Below the pieces are notes generated by a model. The model was not told the origin of the DNA, did not search any database, and saw only the letters and a list, made by a program, of their open reading frames with translations. A DNA stretch of 24,915 bases from JABGPL01 sp964387885 (lineage in GTDB: Bacteria; Electryoneota; AABM5-125-24; Hatepunaeales; Hatepunaeaceae): NCBI GenBank assembly GCA_964387885.1, contig CAYLYZ010000088.1, forward strand, positions 1 to 24,915, read 5' to 3'. The position numbers were made by a program, and so were the translations under genes. Shown piece by piece: positions 9,701-15,998 of the stretch; position 1 is the first letter of the stretch; each line of letters begins with the position of its first letter.

Positions 9701-10912
9701 ATCGAACAACCCGATGATGATTTAAACAACTCACGCAATATGCGAGAAATTCCAGGACCATATAGGGATGATCTCGGTGAGGTAATAGCTGAATATAATC
9801 TCAACCAAATAGGCATTTCAGATATCGCCTGGGATGGTGATATCTTATGGTGTTTAAACGAAGATCAGTCAACTCTGTTTTCATATGACCACGAAGCAAA
9901 CGAGGTCATCGAGACCATTCAGATGGAGGGGATTTTTTCAGCATTGGATTACGATGGAGAATCCTTCTGGATTGGAGGCATGGGTGAAGGTCAGAGAATG
10001 GTTGAAATTCGCCGTATTGACCTGGAAGGGAACCTGCTGCAAACTATAAGAATAGAAGGATTTATGGTTTCCGGTATCACATTTGATGGGGAGAATTTAT
10101 GGTATAGCAGCTTCAGTCCTCAGCAGGATGCGAACAGCATAAGGCAGATCACCACAGAAGGCGCATTACTAAGAGTGGTGAACCTGCAAATCAACGTACA
10201 AATGCCAATGTACTGTATAGACTGGGTACCCGAACATGAGAATGGACATATATGGCTTGCTGATCCAATTAGTTCAAACCTGTATCAATTAGATGTTACT
10301 AATGACAACGCTGAAATTGTCCAGCAAACAGAAATCACCAATAGTGAGGATTTCGGAATAACTCACGATGGAGAAGATATATGGTACAGCGGTAATGAGG
10401 GAATACTGCGTATTGTCGACGATGGAATTGCTGAAGTAAACTGGATAACTTACGAACCTGACGAGGGAGAAATCGAACCAGACTCAGATACAGACATAAT
10501 CCTGACGCTTGATGCGACTGATCTTGAACCCAGAGATTATGAGGCAGAGCTTCACATCTATTCTAACGATCCAGGCAACCCAGATGTTTCTATTCACATC
10601 CTATTACACATCGAGCCCAACAGTGTTAGTGGAGATGATTCAACCCCCGGAGCTTATAAATTATCAGCCGCTTATCCCAATCCATTTAACGCAACCACCA
10701 GGATAGAGTTTACATCACCTGATGTTAACAACATAGAAGTAAATGTCTATGATATTACTGGTCAATTAGTTACGACTCTGTTTGAAGGGGCAATATTTGC
10801 AGGTAACCACCAGGTGGTTTGGAATGCAAGGGATAACGCAAATGGTGTTTATCTTATCAGTTTGGAATCTGAATATTTCAATGCTGTTCAGAAGGTGACA
10901 CTTTTAAAGTAA
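6713..10912 (+). CDS. Family A T9SS-secreted three-unit propeller protein, 1399 aa
   Basis: The most regular family A member and the template for the other two. Signal peptide 1-24 (M-N-F-K-R, hydrophobic core, S-L-L-A cut before D-P-E). Unit 1: N-D-G beta domain about 25-93, propeller about 94-313, Ig-like S-N-D-P domain about 314-375, G-F-P-D-N-I-N-W-N domain about 376-488. Unit 2 has the same order, about 488-952. Unit 3, about 953-1305, stops after its S-N-D-P domain and runs into the T9SS type A tail (about 1310-1399). Complete units are about 465 residues. Each propeller shows five repeats about 45 residues apart: G-L-A-W-D-G, G-L-T-F-D-G-E-x-F-W, G-I-T-F-D-G-E-N-L-W-Y, W-V-x-E-H-E-x-G-N-L-W and H-D-G-x-x-L-W-Y. 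Fewer than 0.5% of residues are lysine (six by eye). The N-D-G and S-N-D-P domains resemble ASH/BACON-like Ig folds, by inference. Likely structural or binding role at the surface. Confidence 0.93.
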   Translation: MNFKRLSVLTLICFSFTLPFSLLADPEISVEPDAIEAELNTGDVEEFILNITNDGDEDLQFTIRPELVDQPENDTGIRSLRQINGNTKPGPRRDELGDVLNEYNFNQGSWSGLAWDGEMMNGITFNGNMVTLNPETGEIEEQIALNRRCAGLVFLESFFWTSTMNDDSLSILIRFNRNGNILETIETQSFEIYGIASDGENVYYYTFDPQGRRSALHQFSFENGLVRVIDCRNIFQRNQLTLEWVDDHEQGHLWAIEWNSGTLSQVDITGDEPELVQRTNLVRNQMYGISHDGVNLWYATGRGNWYVIDDGIAELQWISFEVNNGVLEPDSDIDVIMALNAADLIEGQYEADVHILSNDPENPDIVINVLMSVTGAPILNATWSEDAGFPDNINWNDAFADVFTGVPYRIPVVLINSGTSELIIESISCQNEVFTSDIENLNLQPGNEREIDFIFNSNESGEYEENMVIAWNNPNEQDFEIRMIARAFDPPEIVVVPMAIEDELIGDDVSEHVVNISNEGDALLRFSIETEVVDEPEMVIRNDLREEFGDHRGAPYRDDLGDILEEYNLDNGNWNGLAWDGQLMWGISNAPSQLVSYDPQAGQIVERREMGGQYYGLTFDGETFWSGTIGNRRASIAQIDAQGNILQRIEVEGFMVSGITFDGENLWYYSRTPWENNSIINQITPDGQILQEIDLTNIINGQVFSLTWVQEHEDGNLWLLSWDGGTIYQININGDQSEIIQQTQIEVGESFGIDHDGDDLWYCREGISWFKIDDGVSELNWLSVDPEEGEIDSGGDMDIVVTLNGQGLIGGMYEAELHILSNDPDNPDVVVSITVDVTGAPTIDTRWSEEFGYPDIINWNLAYEDLFTDNPYPITVEISNVGTEDLIVEEIRSVSEVYSANQEDFVLRPGELRDVVFTLRTEENGRFESEMVILSNDANNQEFSIPLLAETAGPPAISFNPNAIESDMLVGELEEHVINITNDGESVLRFTLDHEIIEQPDDDLNNSRNMREIPGPYRDDLGEVIAEYNLNQIGISDIAWDGDILWCLNEDQSTLFSYDHEANEVIETIQMEGIFSALDYDGESFWIGGMGEGQRMVEIRRIDLEGNLLQTIRIEGFMVSGITFDGENLWYSSFSPQQDANSIRQITTEGALLRVVNLQINVQMPMYCIDWVPEHENGHIWLADPISSNLYQLDVTNDNAEIVQQTEITNSEDFGITHDGEDIWYSGNEGILRIVDDGIAEVNWITYEPDEGEIEPDSDTDIILTLDATDLEPRDYEAELHIYSNDPGNPDVSIHILLHIEPNSVSGDDSTPGAYKLSAAYPNPFNATTRIEFTSPDVNNIEVNVYDITGQLVTTLFEGAIFAGNHQVVWNARDNANGVYLISLESEYFNAVQKVTLLK

Positions 10913-10921
10913 GTCCTCAAT

Positions 10922-10945
10922 CCCCCCCTGCTATTGCAGGGGGGG
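10922..10945. terminator. GC-rich 10-bp hairpin after the family A genes
   Basis: CCCCCCCTGC and GCAGGGGGGG form a perfect ten-pair stem around a TATT loop, starting 10 bases after the stop codon. No T-run follows on either side, so it is not a canonical Rho-independent terminator. It could be a dispersed repeat or an RNA 3' stabiliser. Confidence 0.5.
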
Positions 10946-10968
10946 AGCAAGGGGGGGTATTCAAAGCG

Positions 10969-10992
10969 CTGTCATACGCCCTCGTGTGACAG
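10969..10992. terminator. Second 10-pair hairpin
   Basis: CTGTCATACG pairs with CGTGTGACAG (nine Watson-Crick pairs and one G-U pair) around a CCCT loop, followed by TAAAAAC. It lies 23 bases after the first hairpin. Together they could end family A transcription, though neither has a clear U tract. Confidence 0.45.
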
Positions 10993-11020
10993 TAAAAACA
11001 ACGACTTAACTGGTTGTTAG

Positions 11021-11069
11021 ACCTGTTGCCTCGATCCTTGTATATTGTATCATAACATAGGTAACAGGT
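11021..11069. repeat. Imperfect inverted repeat, 11 bp
   Basis: ACCTGTTGCCT at 11021-11031 is the reverse complement of AGGTAACAGGT at 11059-11069 except for one base. It could be an operator or the end of a lost insertion element; no transposase is nearby. Confidence 0.35.
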
Positions 11070-11090
11070 ATATTCAGGACATAGGTAACA
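11055..11090. repeat. 12-bp direct repeat, 24 bp apart
   Basis: ACATAGGTAACA occurs at 11055-11066 and again at 11079-11090. The first copy overlaps the inverted repeat. The pattern resembles repeated binding sites at transposon ends or a regulator site; which one cannot be told from sequence alone. Confidence 0.5.
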
Positions 11091-11398
11091 CTTTTACGAG
11101 CATTATATTCCCTCTGGCGTAATCATTATTAAACACTTAACTATTGAATCCAATTCTGACTCAGTTAATCCTTGATCTAACGCATAGTATTCACCTATCT
11201 TTTACTATCTAAGTGAAAAAAATCTTAAAAAGTGATTTAAATCAGTGGAATTTCGATTTTTTGAGCTATTTTAGGGTAGTAGTCAATTTAATCCTGCAAA
11301 ATTCTCTTTATTTAACTCGTGTCAGAATCTATTCTGTCCGATTCTTTTTTTATAGTACTTAAGATTTAAAATTCAGCACTCTATTGAGTTTCAACACC

Positions 11399-11404
11399 AG
11401 GGAG
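11399..11404 (+). promoter_or_regulatory. Ribosome binding site that fixes the start at 11411
   Basis: AGGGAG lies six bases before the ATG at 11411. A TTG at 11384 would add nine polar residues before the signal peptide and run through this site, so 11411 is preferred. The resulting 23-residue signal peptide matches the other two family B proteins. Confidence 0.8.
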
Positions 11405-11410
11405 AGACAG

Positions 11411-14400
11411 ATGCGTACCCATTTCATCGTTGTTTTCTTAACCCTTTTCGTTTTTACTTTCGTAAACTCTGTTTTAGCAGACCCACCAATCGTAATTCAA
11501 CCAATCGATCCAGTTATGGTAGATGAAGACTGTGGTAGAATTGACATTGTAAACCTCAACGACGTCTTCGCAGATCCAGACGGTCGTCGATTAGTGTTCT
11601 CCATTCAAAATGCTCCACGAGACTTAAATATGCAGATTGGGTGGAACGGTATACTTTTCTTTGAGCCTTCAGAAGACTACAACATCCCGGACGGTATCGA
11701 GATATCCATTGTTGCAGCGAATGAACAGGGAGAAGCATCAGAGACTCGGTTTACATTGGTTATCAATCCAATTAACGATCCTCCACCGCTTATAGCTGAT
11801 ATTGAAGACGTTACAGTTGATGAGGATTGTGGCAGGATTGAGATTGCTGATCTAACTGAAATTTTCACAGATATCGAAGATGACCAACTCGATTACCAAA
11901 TCGTAGGAGCACCAGCCGAAGCAAATGTGCAAATTGAGAATGTCAACAACTTGTTTCTCAACCCTGATCAAGATTACAACCTGGAGGGGGGTGTTGAGAT
12001 TACAATCGTCGCATCCGACGATGAAGGTCTAACTGCTGAGGAGAGTTTCATTCTTATAATCAATCCTGTAAATGATCCACCAATTTTGGTTCAACCAATT
12101 GACGATATCATAGTAGATGAGGATGCTGGTTTAGTGTGGATTGCTGACCTTGATGATGTGTTTGTCGATGTTGAAGATGCGCAACTGGATTTCAGATTTG
12201 AAAATGATATAGAAGAATTAAATATGGGTATTGATGAAGAGAATATTCTTTTCTTTGATCCTGATGAGAATTTCAATCTTGAGGATGGTGTTGATATTAC
12301 TGTGACTGCTGAGGACGATGAAGGGGAAACTGTGTCAGATGTTTTTTGGTTAGCAATTTGGGGAGGCGGACCAGATTTTGAACTGATTGGAGAAATTGAA
12401 GACATCACAATAGATGAAGATGCTGGTAGGGTGGATATAGTTGACTTGACAACAATCTTTGAGGATCCTGAAGGCGATGTACTCGATTACGAAATTGTTG
12501 GTGCACCTGCAGAGGCTGGTGTGCAAATAGAAAATGTCGATCTACTATTTCTTGAAGCAGATCAAGATTTCAATCTTCCAGGTGGTGCGGAGATCACAGT
12601 TATTGCCTCCGACGATGAAGGACTTACATGTGATGAGAGTTTCATCCTCACAATAACTCCTGTAAATGATGCACCTATGGTGCGAGAACCAATAGATGAC
12701 ATCGTAGTTGACCAAAATCCTGGTCTGACTGTTATCACCGATCTTGATGAAGTTTTTTTCGATGTCGACCTAAGAGAAGGTGATCAACTTACCTTTGAAT
12801 TAGAAAACGAACCCGCCGAACTAAATATGCGAATTGACGGAGATAACATTCTAAGTTTTAATCCGGATCGGAATTTTGCCATACCGGATGGAGTTGAAAT
12901 AACTGTAACAGCTACAGATCAGGGAGAAGAGAACGTTAGTGAAGAGTTCATGCTGGTTATCATACCACAACCTCCTGACATTGAAGTTGTTCCGGAGGAA
13001 CTCCAATTTGATGATGTAATAGTTGGTGAAATAAGTGTGATGGCACTCCAAATCTCGAACACCGGAGGTGAAGTTCTCGTCATAGAAGACATCAGAACTT
13101 CCAACGAAGTGTTCTCAATTGAAGAAGATGTATTAGAAATTGAGCCGGGTGAGATAGTTGAAATAGAGGTCAGTTTCCAACCAGCTGCTGTCGAGGAATA
13201 TGTTGAAACCCTCACCATATTTTCAAACGATGAGAATGAACCCGAATTCGAAGTACTACTTTTTGGGATGGGATTGGAAGAACCTCCACCGGAACCTCAT
13301 TTTGAATATGTGGAAACAGGAATTGATAACGCAATTCTCATTAACTCAGCAACTATGGACGGTGAATTGCTGAATGGTCTCGATGAAATAGGTGTTTTTA
13401 CGCCGGGAGGAGTGTGTGCTGGTGGGATACAATTAATAGACGTTGATAATGAATTCCCACTCGGTGTTTTGGGTTGGGGGGATGATCCTCAAACAGAAGA
13501 AGTTGAGGGATTTATAGAGGGAGAAGAACTAAATTTCCGCTTTTGGGATTCAGATAATGAAATAGAAGTTTTAGCCCAAATCGACCAGGTATTGGTCGGA
13601 GGTCGAGTCTGGTTCCCAAATGGGTTTTGTTTACTAACACTTGTCTCAGAATTTGATTTTGATCCAACTATAAACGTGGAACCTGAGGAAATTGATTTTG
13701 GGGATGTTGTGTTAGGAGAAGTTGGGACACAGGAACTTCGTCTTACAAATGTAGGATTAAGGGATCTTATTGTGGAGGGCATTGAGATAAATGACGGTAA
13801 TTTCGGCACCAATTTCGAAGATGAAATTGTGTTAGGTAGGAACGAGGAGGAGATTCTTGAAGTTTGGTTTGATCCGGAAGAGGAGGGTGAGGTTGAAGCA
13901 ATACTTACTTTCCTTTCAAATAATGGCGGACGTGAAGGTAACGAATTTGAAGTCGAGTTAAGAGGAGTGGGCATAGAAGAACAGGAACCCGAGCCTCATT
14001 TTAGATTTGTGCAAACTGGAGAAACTCACGCAATTATTATCACCTCTGCCACATTAAATGGTGAAGAGCTCGAAGCTCAAGACGAAATCGCGGTATTTAC
14101 TCCGGGTGGTATTTGTGCAGGTGCTATTTTTGTTGATCCAGGTGAAGACATGGGATTAGCAGCTTGGGCAGATGACCCCCAAACAGAGATTGTGGAAGGA
14201 TTCCAAAATGGAGAACAGTTAAATTTTCGGTATTGGGATTTTGATAACGAAATAGAGGTTGAAGCCCAAATCGATGAAATTCGTGGAGGACCTCAAGTCT
14301 GGCAACGTGACGGTTTTACACAACTCACACTTGTTGCTGAAAACAACCAGGAGTTAGTTGAGCAAGTAATTGAACTCCAACAGGGCTGGAATATGATTTC

Positions 14401-15565
14401 GCTCAATATAATCCCTATTGAAGAGTTTTGGGAAAGGGAAGATGGCCCTGACGTAATTCTGATGCTTGAACAAATCCGCAGAGAAGATGATGAACATTGC
14501 GTGAGAGTATTTAAAGACGAAGATGGACGTTTTTATGCACCCGCATGGAGATTTAACAATATCCCGTTCTGGAATCTGCAGGAGGGATACCAGATCAATG
14601 TTGATGAAGCTGTTGATCTCCGCTGGGAGGGTTTGCCGATGCCGCTCGACGAGGATATCCAACTTGAACGCGGTTGGAACCTGCTGGGATATGCACCCGA
14701 CTTCGAACTTGATGCATCAGCACCGGATTTTTATGTTCTGTCGCCGATAATAGAAAATGTAATTAGTGCGAAAAACGGCAGAGGGGATTTCATGCTCCCG
14801 CAGTTTAACTTTTCCAATATGCCTCCCTGGCGACCAGGTCAGGGATATCAGGTTAATGTTGACGAAGATCTTGAGTTTACCTATCCTCCCGAACGAGAAG
14901 AGGAACTTGCTTTTGCGGGAAATACCCCACCATCCACCCCACCTGCAAGCCGGAGTGGAAATAATAAATCAACCGGTTCGAACATGAGTGTCCTTCTCAA
15001 TGATATCTCTGGCAACTACTTTTCCACGGGTGATAGAATTTTGGTGTTAAGCGAAAATGATATCATCGTTGGAGATGGAATAATTGATATTGATAACAGG
15101 TGCGGACTGGTAGTCTGGGGCGATGATGAATCAACCGATGATGTAGATGGTTTAAGAGAAGGTGAGAGGTTTGGGTTTAAACTCGCAAACGACACTCAGC
15201 AACTTGAAATACATGTTTCAGAAATCCTGATGGGTTCAGGGTTGATTTATAAAACGGACGATTACACTGTTGTAAACGTGACAATTCAACCCTCACTCCC
15301 TGATGAATACTATCTGTCAACTGCTTATCCAAATCCGTTCAACTCAACAACAAGAATTTTATACGGAATCCCTGATGATGCACAGGTTTCTATCAAGATT
15401 TATGATATTACTGGAAGTCTGGTTGAAACATTAATCTCTGAAAACCAATCAGCCGGTAATTTTTCAGTAACATGGGATGCTGGATCGAACTCGACAGGTA
15501 TTTACATGGTTCGGATTGATACAGGGCAATTCAACCGGGTAACAAAAATCCTGCTGGTAAAGTAG
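11411..15565 (+). CDS. Family B T9SS-secreted cadherin-like/ASH protein, 1384 aa
   Basis: Predicted exported stalk-like surface protein. Signal peptide 1-23 (cut V-L-A before D-P-P). Five cadherin-like repeats of about 98 residues (about 25-126, 126-220, 222-317, 318-418, 420-518), each with V-D-E-D-x-G near the start and mostly N-D-x-P at the end, as in Cadherin_5 or VCBS-type domains. Then ASH/Hydin domain about 521-622, GDD module about 630-750 (V-C-A-G, W-G-D-D-P-Q-T-E, F-R-F-W-D), ASH about 752-857, GDD about 863-977, a two-half G-W-N module about 984-1162, a Ser/Thr/Pro/Asn linker about 1163-1190, a third GDD module about 1190-1292 and T9SS tail about 1300-1384. No lysine is seen in residues 1-1034. 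The TAG stop forms the first bases of a downstream palindromic repeat. Cadherin-like repeats often bind calcium; here that is inference. Confidence 0.93.
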   Translation: MRTHFIVVFLTLFVFTFVNSVLADPPIVIQPIDPVMVDEDCGRIDIVNLNDVFADPDGRRLVFSIQNAPRDLNMQIGWNGILFFEPSEDYNIPDGIEISIVAANEQGEASETRFTLVINPINDPPPLIADIEDVTVDEDCGRIEIADLTEIFTDIEDDQLDYQIVGAPAEANVQIENVNNLFLNPDQDYNLEGGVEITIVASDDEGLTAEESFILIINPVNDPPILVQPIDDIIVDEDAGLVWIADLDDVFVDVEDAQLDFRFENDIEELNMGIDEENILFFDPDENFNLEDGVDITVTAEDDEGETVSDVFWLAIWGGGPDFELIGEIEDITIDEDAGRVDIVDLTTIFEDPEGDVLDYEIVGAPAEAGVQIENVDLLFLEADQDFNLPGGAEITVIASDDEGLTCDESFILTITPVNDAPMVREPIDDIVVDQNPGLTVITDLDEVFFDVDLREGDQLTFELENEPAELNMRIDGDNILSFNPDRNFAIPDGVEITVTATDQGEENVSEEFMLVIIPQPPDIEVVPEELQFDDVIVGEISVMALQISNTGGEVLVIEDIRTSNEVFSIEEDVLEIEPGEIVEIEVSFQPAAVEEYVETLTIFSNDENEPEFEVLLFGMGLEEPPPEPHFEYVETGIDNAILINSATMDGELLNGLDEIGVFTPGGVCAGGIQLIDVDNEFPLGVLGWGDDPQTEEVEGFIEGEELNFRFWDSDNEIEVLAQIDQVLVGGRVWFPNGFCLLTLVSEFDFDPTINVEPEEIDFGDVVLGEVGTQELRLTNVGLRDLIVEGIEINDGNFGTNFEDEIVLGRNEEEILEVWFDPEEEGEVEAILTFLSNNGGREGNEFEVELRGVGIEEQEPEPHFRFVQTGETHAIIITSATLNGEELEAQDEIAVFTPGGICAGAIFVDPGEDMGLAAWADDPQTEIVEGFQNGEQLNFRYWDFDNEIEVEAQIDEIRGGPQVWQRDGFTQLTLVAENNQELVEQVIELQQGWNMISLNIIPIEEFWEREDGPDVILMLEQIRREDDEHCVRVFKDEDGRFYAPAWRFNNIPFWNLQEGYQINVDEAVDLRWEGLPMPLDEDIQLERGWNLLGYAPDFELDASAPDFYVLSPIIENVISAKNGRGDFMLPQFNFSNMPPWRPGQGYQVNVDEDLEFTYPPEREEELAFAGNTPPSTPPASRSGNNKSTGSNMSVLLNDISGNYFSTGDRILVLSENDIIVGDGIIDIDNRCGLVVWGDDESTDDVDGLREGERFGFKLANDTQQLEIHVSEILMGSGLIYKTDDYTVVNVTIQPSLPDEYYLSTAYPNPFNSTTRILYGIPDDAQVSIKIYDITGSLVETLISENQSAGNFSVTWDAGSNSTGIYMVRIDTGQFNRVTKILLVK

Positions 15566-15691
15566 GGGCACGTCGCACGTGCCCATGTTCGATTGTCAAC
15601 ACACATCCCGATCAGGCGTAAGGGCGCACGGCGTGCACCCAATATATACGGTATGACACAATTCATATCGACAACATTGTTTCAAAATTGT
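15562..15691. repeat. Bipartite palindromic repeat, copy 1
   Basis: Unit of about 130 bases holding two hairpins: GGGCACGT-CGC-ACGTGCCC at 15566-15584 and GGGCGCAC-GGC-GTGCACCC at 15622-15640 (one mismatch). They are joined by a spacer shared with copies 2 and 3 (ATGTTCGATTGTCAACAC). The unit begins inside the stop codon of the preceding gene. It reads as a REP-like dispersed element and may also act as a 3' end structure. Confidence 0.8.
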
Positions 15692-15824
15692 GTAGGGGCA
15701 CGTCGCACGTGCCCATGTTCGATTGTCAACACACATCCCGATTAGACGTAGGGGCGCACAGCGTGCGCCCAATGGATACAATATGGTACATTTCGATTAT
15801 CAACATTGTACGAAAATTTGCATA
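15692..15824. repeat. Bipartite palindromic repeat, copy 2 (tandem)
   Basis: Starts exactly 130 bases after copy 1 with the same first hairpin (15696-15714) and spacer. The second hairpin, GGGCGCAC-AGC-GTGCGCCC (15752-15770), is perfect. The tail (CAACATTGT ... AAAATT) is also shared with copy 1, so the whole unit was duplicated in tandem. Confidence 0.8.
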
Positions 15825-15831
15825 AGGCCTA

Positions 15832-15842
15832 GGCACTGTGCC
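15832..15842. repeat. Small degenerate hairpin after the tandem copies
   Basis: GGCAC-T-GTGCC sits where a third unit would begin, followed by CCGTACGAC. It may be the worn first hairpin of another copy. Weak evidence on its own. Confidence 0.3.
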
Positions 15843-15919
15843 CGTACGACCTTGGGGACGGGTGGATTAAGTCGCTGGGATTCTCCGTTCAGGAAAAACC
15901 AAACCCAATTTTTTGAAAC

Positions 15920-15941
15920 CCCGGCTTCGGAGAAGACCGGG
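15920..15941. repeat. Hairpin with bulge near the leader of the 1915-aa gene
   Basis: CCCGG-CTTC pairs with GAAG-A-CCGGG: five plus four pairs, loop GGA, one unpaired A. On the minus strand it is followed by TTTCAAAAAATT. It belongs to a segment whose downstream part is related to the leader at 21825-21883. Confidence 0.5.
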
Positions 15942-15998
15942 CTACGATTTACAAACTGAGCATGTTTACAACCCAAATGTAATTCGGAGTTACTACTG
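15936..15998 (+). promoter_or_regulatory. Leader of the 1915-aa gene
   Basis: Related to 21825-21883: both run ACCGGGC, then CGAT, an A/T stretch, GCA, ACAAC, and end at an ATG followed by CGTAATCTTAT. GGAG at 15986-15989 is nine bases from the ATG at 15999. Shared leaders show the upstream region was duplicated with the gene. Confidence 0.5.

Larger units (their letters stand above)
10913..11410. other. Intergenic region between the two gene families
   Basis: About 500 bases with no credible ORF. The first 80 bases hold two strong hairpins and a G7-AGCAA-G7 run; 11021-11090 holds an imperfect inverted repeat and a 12-base direct repeat; the remainder (11091-11398) is AT-rich with no repeat or RNA gene recognised and probably includes the promoter and leader of the first family B gene. 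Confidence 0.6.
15566..15998. other. Repeat-filled intergenic region
   Basis: About 430 bases with no credible gene: two tandem bipartite palindromic units, a worn hairpin, then a segment ending in the CCCGG hairpin and a leader related to that before the last gene. A minus-strand open frame of 71 codons crosses the repeats but looks like a translated repeat, not a protein. Confidence 0.6.

Noticed and set aside
11384..11410. TTG start giving a nine-residue extension of the 1384-aa protein
   Set aside because: Same reason: ATG at 11411 has AGGGAG at the right distance and gives a 23-residue signal peptide like its paralogues.
10913..11410. tRNA or other structured RNA gene between the families
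   Set aside because: The hairpins do not form a cloverleaf or a known riboswitch shape that I can recognise.
13489..13974. Long antisense frame (161 codons), one of several opposite the coding genes
   Set aside because: Shadow of the acidic coding strand: Asp/Glu/Asn-rich genes give Ser/Ile-rich antisense frames with few stops. The same pattern appears opposite every gene here.
15562..15824. CRISPR array
   Set aside because: Only two tandem units of 130 bases, spacers are conserved and not unique, and no cas gene is present.
15596..15959. Small open frames on both strands in the tandem repeat units
   Set aside because: They repeat the palindromic sequence in translation and lack any start signal.
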